DNA of 11,024 bases from contig JAOXYC010218684.1 of assembly GCA_028565715.1 (NCBI GenBank), positions 1 through 11,024 of the forward strand. The letters are read 5' to 3'. Below are positions 1 to 9,000 of the stretch, in pieces (positions within the stretch are counted from its first letter, which is position 1; each line of letters opens with the position of its first letter). Under the pieces are notes generated by a model. It was not told the DNA's origin. It saw only the letters and a program-made list of their open reading frames with translations, and did no database searches. Made by a program: the position numbers and the translations under genes. The stretch comes from Phoronis pallida (lineage: Eukaryota > Phoronida > Phoronidae).

Positions 1-31
1 AAAACTGGGATAAAGTTGGAAAATCTGAGTT
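1..31 (+). CDS. THOC2: THOC2 exon 1 (3' part only)
   Basis: The first two bases finish a codon. Bases 3-29 then read NWDKVGKSE, and TT (30-31) joins the first base of the next exon to make F. The remembered human N-terminus is IKNWEKSGRGEFLHLC, so this short stub is the end of the exon near the protein start. The donor is GTAAGA at 32. The phase (two bases left over) matches exon 2 exactly, which is the main reason to accept so short a match. The start codon lies a short distance left of the window. Confidence 0.88.
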
Positions 32-3000
32 GTAAGAATCGCTAGAAGTTCTTCACTTCTATTGTGTTGTCAAATATATGTCCCTTGTTTGAAATGATAA
101 AAGAAAACTGTGTCAAAGGCTCTTTAAATTGTAATTTATCCCCTACTGTCAACAGGTCATTTTTTGTGCTTTCCAATTCCAGTCGGTTCGATTCTCCCAC
201 CGTTCCCTATGGCCCTATCGCAGAATGAGACAAACTTCAGCAGATGGACGACACTGGCACCGAGCATATCGGTGGAGGTTAAAGACAGTTCTTCTTTTTC
301 ATGATCAGCTCTACCTGGTCGGAATCAAACCTGCATCCAGCGATTTTGCAGTATCCGACACCTCTTGCGAATTCCCGTTAGTCATTCAATGAAATGCATT
401 GACTGAATAACGCGAATTCGCGAGATTTGTTGATGAGGTGTTGGGTAATGCACAATTACCACAATTTAGATAGAGAGATCCTGGCTCTGATAACTGCTAT
501 TCGGTTGTTTACATACAAGATGGCAGAAAAGTTGCGCCGTGTGGATAGATAGCAATTCCGAATCCCCAATTTTGTGTCGTATCTTCTCAGACTCCTCTCA
601 CCATCGTTAAATGCCAAGTCATAAAAACAATTGTTTTACAACTAACCTTGATCAGTAGTCTTTCGACTAAAAGCGGACTTTATTTTGAGTTATATTATGA
701 AATACGGTAGTATTTTTCGTAGTTGCAAACCGTGGACGGACAAGTTCTGTCAACCCACTTGGGTTGAGTGTCGACTACATCCTCATAAGTTGGATCATGG
801 TCATGGATATAGGTCATACCACCAGGCAACTCGCTCACCCCAACAATATGCTGACCATTTGTGTTCCATAGTGAGACCAGGCTTTTTAATTCCTGCTCAA
901 AGATGGTTAATTTTTATTGATAAAAATCTCTTTGAATATTATTATGGCACAAAAAGAGATATCATTTTATTTGACCAGTGACACTTTATTCTTGATTATT
1001 TGATCCTTTTCAGTGTGAAGTTGTGCAATGGATTTCTGCACTCTTCAGATGAAGATGGTACTTCTACTTCAACAAAAGAACTGAAGAGGGCGTTGTATGA
1101 GTTATGTGGTCACCTGTTCAAGGGAAATCTCAAACAAGAAAATATTGTCACTGTTGTTTCTGAACTGGCTGTAAGTAAAATCTAATCATCGTAAAGGCAT
1201 TGTTCTAGAAAACTTCAAAACCCATCTTTTCAAAAACTGCTTGAAGATACTTTATACAGGAATTGATGACAAACTTTTGCTTACCAATTACCCATAAAAA
1301 GTCATAATCACTCCAATATGATTATGATTCCACTGATCAAGCTATGTGAAAAATATGAATTATTTTTGTTTTTAAATCTGTAGAATTTTGTGTGACAAAA
1401 AATATTTTCTGTTAAATTTTATAGGAAAGGTTTTTGTACAAATAGCAATCATCAATGAATTAATTATTATTAATAAATTATTTTGATTTTATTTTTCAGA
1501 GCACGGACACTTCATTTGTGTTACAGTTGGCTGATGTTTTCAGTTTGTTAGGTAGGTTATATCCATCAATTTTTTTGCAAGAATGCACCAAAATCAGAAG
1601 TATTTGTTTCCTAAAGACGAAGTTCTGATTTGTCCTTTAAATTTCTATTGAAACATCCCAAAAACTACTGCATGAATCACCAATGATGAACTTTAAAATG
1701 CTAGTGTTCCAATTTAAAGTATAGTCAAAAACCAAATGTATAATTTATTTGCAGATATTGAAGTAGCATGCGGTGAAGATGAAGCCCAGAGAACCACACT
1801 AAACAAGCTGATTCTAGCATGCAGTAGCATAGTAACTGATTCCGTACTCAAGGAACGACTAGACCAGGAAACACTGGAGACTCTACATCTCATACCGTCC
1901 AAACAGAAGTTCCAGGAGAAATATGTCAAGACAAAGACCAGGCTTTAGTAAGTTTAATTTCCCTTTGTGTTCAAACATTGCATCAGTCATATTTCCGTTT
2001 GTCAAGGGCTACAGTAGTGCCCAAACCATTATATGAGTGTGATTTTATGCATAACAGTACAACATGATGTATCAGTTCTATAATTAAACGCGTACATCGC
2101 TACTTACGAATGTAGAATTATCAATCATTGAAATACGACATTTTCATCCGTTTCTTTTACACAGTTTGATAATTTTTCGTTGCCAATTTGTGTTACTACC
2201 TTCATTCTTTATCGAAAACACGAAGTTGATAGGTTACAGTTGATCTCATCAAGTCACATAGGCTGCCTGTATAGAAATTTCCGGCAGAAGCGAAGGTATT
2301 CAGATGAATGTAAGGATGCAATTTGTAACAACAATTCCTATGCAATTGACCGCATTCAAAAGTTGATAACTTCACATTCGTAAGTAGCGATGTACTACTT
2401 TAAAAATAATTGGTTTTCATGGTTCAAATGTAGAAAAACTTGTTATAAAATATTAAAATAATGTTGTTCACTAGCCATGTCTTGAGCTGTGCCAAGTAGG
2501 TAGTAAAAATGTGAGTATTCAATCTATATGTGTGATCGAAAATGCCACAAACTGTGCTTCAAACTGTCACACAATGACAAACATAGCATTTAACATATTG
2601 CACACAATATTTACACTCAAGCACAAAAAAGTTAATAGCATATTATTTTCTTCCAGCTATAAGCAGCAGAAGTTCAACTTACTCAGGGAAGAGAGCGAGG
2701 GTTATGCTAAATTGGTTGTGGAACTTGGTCAGGAGATTACTAGTAAAATCACACCCACCATGATGATAGAAAATATCAAATCACTAATAGGTCAGTTTAC
2801 ATGTAACAAGCAAACGTGTGTTTTTTGCCCAAGATTTAAGGAATTAGACAACAGAATTTCTTGTTTACTTTTAGATGCTTTTGAATTTACAATAAAATGC
2901 TCATTTGCACACATAATCCAATTACTTGTTAAGAAGATCCCATTTCCACTTGTGTGCCATTGAGATTTTGTTCGATACATTAAAATAGATCAAGGGCATG

Positions 3001-6000
3001 CTGATTTGCAATTTGTTTGATTCAGTAAGCACTTTGGCCAGACATGCTCGAACTTCCATTTATTGTGCAAATCTTTGGTTGCTTGTTTGGAAAAGTGTCT
3101 TAAATCAATTGCTATTTCTTATGAGATTTCTCAAACTTTTCAGAAATATTGCTTAATCAAAGTGTAAAATCTGATTGTTGTTGTTTTCAGGTTGTTTCCA
3201 CTTGGACCCTAATCGTGTACTAGATATTTTACTGGAAGAGTTTGAATGTCGTCCACATCTGCATGAATTTTATGTTCCTCTACTCAGACTTTATATCAAA
3301 GATGAAAATATTCTCTCTCAGGTCCTGGGGTTTAAATTCCAGTCTTGTCAGGTTTGTGAATTGTTTCAGTTTCATATTTTTCTTAAGACACCTGATACAG
3401 TATTCAAACCAAGGTCAGTAGAGCATTTTATATATGAACCAAGTCACAATATAGTATGATTGAGTCGTCTAAAATAGATTTACTTCGATAGGATTAAAGT
3501 TGTTGATAAGATATGGGTAAGCTTTAGCATGAATTAATAGTAAAATTGTATTCTCTATTATACAAATACTGTGTTTTCACAATTTTAATTAAAGAGCTTG
3601 TACTTTTTTAGCAAACTGCTGGCAATGAGACTCCAAAGTCTTTGTACAGGGTGTCGGCTCTCTTATTGAAGCATGAACTCATCACACTGGACAGCCTCTA
3701 CCATCATGTAAGTCAATTCATTAAATATTACAAGGCTCATTAAAACTTGACATTTGCTGTGTTCTTAAAATAATCATTTGGCACGATTGCAGATTGTGTA
3801 TGCTGTTTATAGACTAATCAATGAAGAATAAACAGAAATGATAAAATAATATTGGTGCGATTGAGGAAAATCATTGTTGTTATTCAAATACTGAGGATTA
3901 AAGTCAAAGAGCAGAAAACATCTTATTTTCAATTTTCTTTATATATTTACAGTTGGGACCTCCTGACACTGAGATCACAGAGAAGTACAAAGCCACCATG
4001 ACTGAGGCGGCACAGTATGCTAAGAAACTGAGGGCAGTGGCGACAACAGAGAAACCAGAGGGTCCTGAGGCAGACAAAGATAAAAACTATCAGGTAAACT
4101 TGTTTGGCTGAAGAGGTTTTTTGAACATTTCCTATGAATTATGCTCTGAAAGAAACAATACTTATTTAAATTAACATCAGGTTTCTGCTAAAAAAGCTCA
4201 TTTTCATTATATGCAAAGTAATAATCTTTTCGAGAAAAGTTTTTGTGTCGGAATTTGTCGTCATTTTTGAATAATGTTATTGACCCCAAAAGTAGTGGTG
4301 TTGGATGGTTAATTTTCCTCAAGCTGCTTTCATACTTATGACATTGTTCTCTGTTTAGATGATAGAAAACCAGAAACTTGGCTTGTGTGAAGCATTACTG
4401 GCCATTGAAGACTGGTCACATGCTAAATGGATCATGGATCGTCTACCACAGTATGTGGCTACAGCTCAACCTAAGATGGCTAAATCTATGTGTACTCTCA
4501 TACGCAGAATTGTAGAACCTTTCTACAGAAAGTAAGTATCGATCGTTATGTCATTGCCATTATTTCGAAATTAATATGGGGACTATCACATACAAAACTA
4601 ATAAACCATTGATAGAACATATTTATTCAGTGGCCATTGGTAGCCACTGTATGTGGTTTGTGTCTTTGGTTGAGTTTGCTTTAATCAAAATTATGTATAT
4701 ACTCATGTGTTATTTCATTCTCAGAAGAGTTAGTCTCTACAACCTCACTGATATAGTGTGTAGAAATATAATGATAGTTTCCCAGTAAGTCAAGAAATAA
4801 GACATTTACTACATTCGTTGTTCATTACTTTTCTGTTTGCTATTTCAGGTTCAGTGGATTTCCAGAAAAAATAGCCAGGAAATTCCCTGTATCTAAGAAC
4901 AAGTTGACCAGTCTGACAGTATCATCATTTCAAGAGCTCAACACCATTGTATTCACCATGCTTCGTTACCTGGGACCACACCTGTCCTACGATACTATAT
5001 TGTTGGTTAAGATGATTAGGCTCTGTCGCACCTTTATGCAACAGGTGAGTTTATTTCATGAACCCATGCCAAAATAATTTTGAATTATCACATGTACCAA
5101 CTCATAATTCACCATTTTGTAGTACTGAAAATTAATAGGCCTCCTCCTATCCTCTTACTGATATAAATTAGTTACTGTTTAAGCAAGGCAATACCATTTG
5201 TTTTTACTTTTTCAGAGAGAAACTACAATAGATTCATCTGACAGCACTGATCCTGTATTCCTGGGTATACTCACATTACTTGATGAAGTACTTCTACCTA
5301 GTCTTTCTATGTTATCATCTAACTCTAGTATAGCTGAGGAATTATGGACACTACTCAAATTCCTACCCTATGTATACAGGTAACATATTGACATTTGTCC
5401 TTGGGATGTGTTTCTTGGTGGCTGAATATTCAAGATGAATATTTTCATATTATTTCAATTACTTCAGCTATTATAGTTTTTGGCTTGAATTTAGGATGAG
5501 GTTTCAGAGTTTGAAATTACAATTTCCATTCAAATGTAAGTCATGTTTGTGGAATATACCTGAGTAATGGTTTCTAAGTATCTTTCTGAGGCCATATTAG
5601 TTATGAATTATAAAGCACTGTATCTTGGTTAGTCCAAAGTGATGCAAAAAGGAACATTGAGCTGACATTTTAGTCTTCTTTTGGAAAATATATGATCTAT
5701 TTTACAACTGAAATTTGAGAAAAATTTGATTTTGAATCTGAATTGTCAGTATAAGTTTCCAGTAAATGTGACTTTGTGTTCTAGGTATCGTCTTTATGGT
5801 CAGTGGAAGAATGAGACGTACAGGATTCACCCTAGACTTGTAGAGATCAAAGCTGAGTGTCTAAAGAAGTCAAAGTATATTCTGATGTAAGAAATTATTG
5901 ATATTTAGTTTGAATGTTAATGTCACAAACATATTTCATTTACACTTGCGGAGGTACTTATAGGATCAGGAATTAGCGTTGTATTATAGGCTCAGTGAGT

Positions 6001-9000
6001 TGCTGTGCAACCACTTGTTGGCCCGTGAACACATGAATATGAATTGTCTTGCTTAACTCTTTTAGTACATCACAAGTATAATTTATTAAGAGAAATGAAA
6101 ATGAATGTAATGTTGTTGTTGTTCACTGTGTATTTAGTTGTGTTTCTATTTCCAAGGCGACTGACCAAAGACAGTGTGAAACCATCTGGAAGACAGATTG
6201 GCAAGTTGAGTCACTGCAATCCAACAGTATTCTTTGAATATGTAAGTTGGTCGAAAACTGCAATTCTCATTGGTTCTTCTTATCTATAATCAGATTTATC
6301 ATTACTGTCAACTGTCAACTCTGGTAAACGTGTTAGGACCCAAAATGCTCTAAGAGGTGCGATGTGCTGTCAAAATATTTTGTTTTACACTGAATTGATT
6401 AACATACATTGCCTCCTTAATTAAAATGACAGTCTTTCTATTGGTGTCTTTTCAAGGGCGTCTACTCCTAGTCCACCCCCAGTCAACTTCGTGACCTCTT
6501 TTAGTCTGATATACTTTGTATCTAAAAATAACAGTTGGTTTTTGTTGCACAAGTTATCAGATCATTATTCTCTCTTCCAGATGATGATTCAGATTCAGGT
6601 GTTTGACATAATAACTCCAGTTGTGGACTCACTCAAGTACCTCACACCACTCTCCTATGATGTCCTTGCCTGTATCCTTTCACTCAGACAGCTCAGTAGA
6701 AGTGCTTCTCAAACAATTGCCAACTTGGACACACTTTCTCAGTTTTAGAATTTTTAAAATACTTTTTTTGTGATGTTGAATTTTTTTAAATAAATGTCTG
6801 GTAACAAACTTGATGATTCTACCTTGCAGATGGTATTAATTTGAGAAGTTTTGTTAGCTTATAACACGAATGAAAAAACAAACAGTAAGAAATTTTCCTT
6901 AATGTAACTGATTTCATATGGGTAATGTTAGTGTACTATTTTCCTTGACAAAATCACCAGTTTGCATTATAGAAGCTTTAGCCAATCCTGAGAAAGAAAG
7001 AATGAAGCATGATGACACCAACATCTCACGCTGGATTCAGAGTCTCGCTGCGTTTGCAGGCTCAGTCTGTAAGAAGTACCAAGTAGACTTGGCGGGTATA
7101 TTACAATATATCTCTAACCAACTCAAAGCTGGAAAAAGGTGGGTGGTTAAGCAACTTTTGACACGACAATCACATTAAGTTTTATGTAACATTGACAACA
7201 TTTGAAACCCGTCGTTTCTGAAGGATTGCCATTGAATTGAATAATTGGTTTAGTCAAATTTGCTTCAAAAATTGCACAAGAAATCGCAGGGTGTCTGTGA
7301 CTCAAATGACTAGTTAACCGCAAAGGGTATGATGAACATTGCCACTGCAAACATTCAAGTCCAGTATTTTGACTAATTACTCCACTTTTACCATTGTTTC
7401 AGTATTGACCTGTTAATTCTACGAGAAGTCATCCAGAAGATGTCGGGTATTGAAATCTCTGAAGAGATTACTGATGACCAGCTAGATGCTACATCTGGGG
7501 GTGAACTGTTGAAACAAGAGGTACAGTTTGTAAGATTAAAGCTGATAGTGAGGTAACACTGAATTCAGATTCACATTGATTATTTTGGCTGCATTCAGAG
7601 CAAAAATTGGCATGTCAAATTGGAAAGATGACCTTGACCAGTTTCCATATTTTATTTTAGGTTTGGGTTATAAGGGTATTTGAACAATTAAAACAAAATG
7701 GGAATCAGACGTATTCTCACCTGTTCTTTATATGTACATTTCTGATAAAGGAATACCTGTTGATTGTTTTATTAAATATGTTACAGGGAGGTCAGTTTGC
7801 CCAAGTGCGTAACACCAAGCGCACCTCATCCCGACTCAAGGACACTTTACTAGAGCATGACATTGCCATCCCATTGTGTCTACTCATGGCTCAACAAAGA
7901 GACAGTATTGTCTACATAGAGGGGGATAAAATGCCACTCAAGTTGGTTGGTAAACTATATGATCAGGTAAGGGTCTACATCTTTTGAATACAGGAAATTA
8001 CCCCAATTTTGACAATTTAAAACAGTGGCAATATTTTTGAAATTATTTATTTTTTCATATTGAAGTCAGCGTTTCACAGCTTAAGAAACAATACCATATT
8101 TTTAAGTCAATATTTTACTAAATTAATCAGCAATATCACATCAACATTCAATACTCATTATATCCAGGTAAATGACCCGCAAAGAATGCCTTTAAGAATT
8201 GTGAATGTGTGACTTACTGTTTAACTTTGATTCCTTTCAGTGCCATGACACTATGTGCCAGTATGGATACTTCCTATCCACTCAGCTCAATATGGATGAG
8301 TATATAAAAAGACTGCCATCAATCGATGACCTCATGTCAGCATATCATTTACCTGCGGATGCTGCATTCTATCTGTCAAGACCTATGTTCACTCACGCTA
8401 TTCAGGTAATGACCAATTTTTTTCTCAATTATTTTAACAGAAAGTAAAGGACTTAATCATGCTTTCGAAGAGTTTAATTTGCATTGTACATTAGTCCAAT
8501 CATCTTGTACTTGATCAGGCCACTGATCCTTAATCTTAGTATAGATGTTAGTCGTGTTCAATGAATAGCTGTTTATTTTGAGATCATACATTCAAAGATA
8601 CCATGTTAGACAATTTCCATATGACACCAGTTTTAATTGGACCATTGGTATTTGCGTTGGTCTATGAATTAGAAAGAATTATTTAGTTCCATTAATACAG
8701 GTTTCAAAATGGTATATTCTTTGCTTTTAGACCAAGTTTGATGAACTGAGAAAGATTGACAAAGCTAACAAAACTGCCTCGAGTCAACAAAAAATCCAGC
8801 GCTATATCGAGAGTGCTGAACATGTCATGACTCCAATTATAAACATTATACGTCCGCTTCAGCCACCTAAGACATGGGAGGATTTGAGGTGAGTTTGGTA
8901 AAGAAAATTGAAAAGTTAACCTGGGTGAACTGAACATTCAAAAATTCCTCTTGTTTGATCATTCGGGCGATATAAATATCATTCTCATTGTCAGAGTGAT

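Larger units (their letters stand above)
180..840. other. CpG-dense patch inside intron 1
   Basis: By eye there are about 30 CpG dinucleotides here, whereas intron 20 (9380-10133) has three. This could be promoter-proximal sequence close to the real first exon, or a relatively young transposon insertion whose CpGs have not decayed. The intron 4 MITE is CpG-dense in the same way (about 14 in 304 bases). I see no TATA box, tRNA gene or recognised coding sequence in it. A CGCGAGA core at 419-425 partly matches the TCTCGCGAGA promoter element (8 of 10). Confidence 0.5.
32..1013 (+). other. Intron 1 (982 bases)
   Basis: Longest intron of the window, from GTAAGA to TTTTCAG. It holds no gene I can support. 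It differs from the other introns in having a CpG-dense stretch from about 180 to 840, with about 30 CpG in 660 bases against 3 in the 754-base intron 20. It also holds a large imperfect palindrome at 349-450 and a small perfect hairpin at 258-274. A 98-codon open frame at 685-981 starts with TTG and matches nothing I know; a run of that length is expected by chance in this much AT-rich intron sequence. Confidence 0.9.
4532..4848 (+). other. Intron 9 (317 bases), containing a possible cassette exon
   Basis: Runs from GTAAGT to GCTATTTCAG when spliced in one step. Splicing exon 9 straight to exon 10 gives a protein of the same local length as human (25 residues between YRK/YRR and SFQEL/SFEDL). 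The intron contains a second pair of good splice signals enclosing 60 bases (4725-4784) and a bulged hairpin at 4617-4654. Confidence 0.85.
6672..6960 (+). other. Intron 14: U12-type (minor spliceosome) GT-AG intron, 289 bases
   Basis: The donor GTATCCTTT (6672-6680) and the branch-site sequence TTCCTTGAC (6941-6949, branch A at 6948) match the U12 consensus elements at every position. The branch A is 12 bases from the last base of the intron, within the usual 10-16 base window. The bases just before the AG (AAAATCACCAG) lack a pyrimidine tract, as is normal for U12 introns. The intron splits a codon after its first base. All other 21 introns here have U2-type donors. Confidence 0.93.

Noticed and set aside
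147-194. GGTTCGATTCT at 184-194 resembling a tRNA/SINE B box
   Set aside because: No convincing A box at the right distance, no pairing T-arm and no tRNA fold or poly(A)-like tail. The reverse-strand GGTTTGATTCC near 322-332 fails for the same reasons.
430-491. TGATGA and CTGA in intron 1 with snoRNA-like spacing (also 1264-1336 in intron 2)
   Set aside because: No terminal stem pairs outside either box pair; the motifs are frequent by chance.
520-552. ATG in strong context followed by a ten-codon reading frame ([10 protein letters not shown]) in the CpG-rich part of intron 1, resembling an alternative first exon
   Set aside because: It stops after ten codons and no good donor lies within it to join exon 2 in frame. 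The true N-terminal sequence is already seen at 1-31.
685-981. 98-codon open frame in intron 1 ending just before the exon 2 acceptor
   Set aside because: It starts with TTG and has no recognisable motif. A run this long is expected about once by chance in this amount of AT-rich intron, and exon 2 uses another frame and needs its splice acceptor.
1178-1297. Intron 2 frame reading [14 protein letters not shown], reminiscent of the C-terminal FKTHLF-type motif of LINE reverse transcriptases
   Set aside because: Only about eight residues resemble the motif, with no other retroelement sequence around it. Too little to call a relic.
5507-5536. Decoy exon in intron 11 between a TTTCAG acceptor and a GTAAGT donor
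   Set aside because: At about 28 bases it would shift the frame and break the near-identical join from PYVYR to [12 protein letters not shown].
5639-5712. Loose C/D-box snoRNA pattern in intron 11 (GTGATGC, CTGA, ATGATCT, CTGA)
   Set aside because: Both C-type boxes deviate from RTGATGA, the terminal stem does not pair directly next to the boxes, and the spacers show no rRNA complement I recognise.
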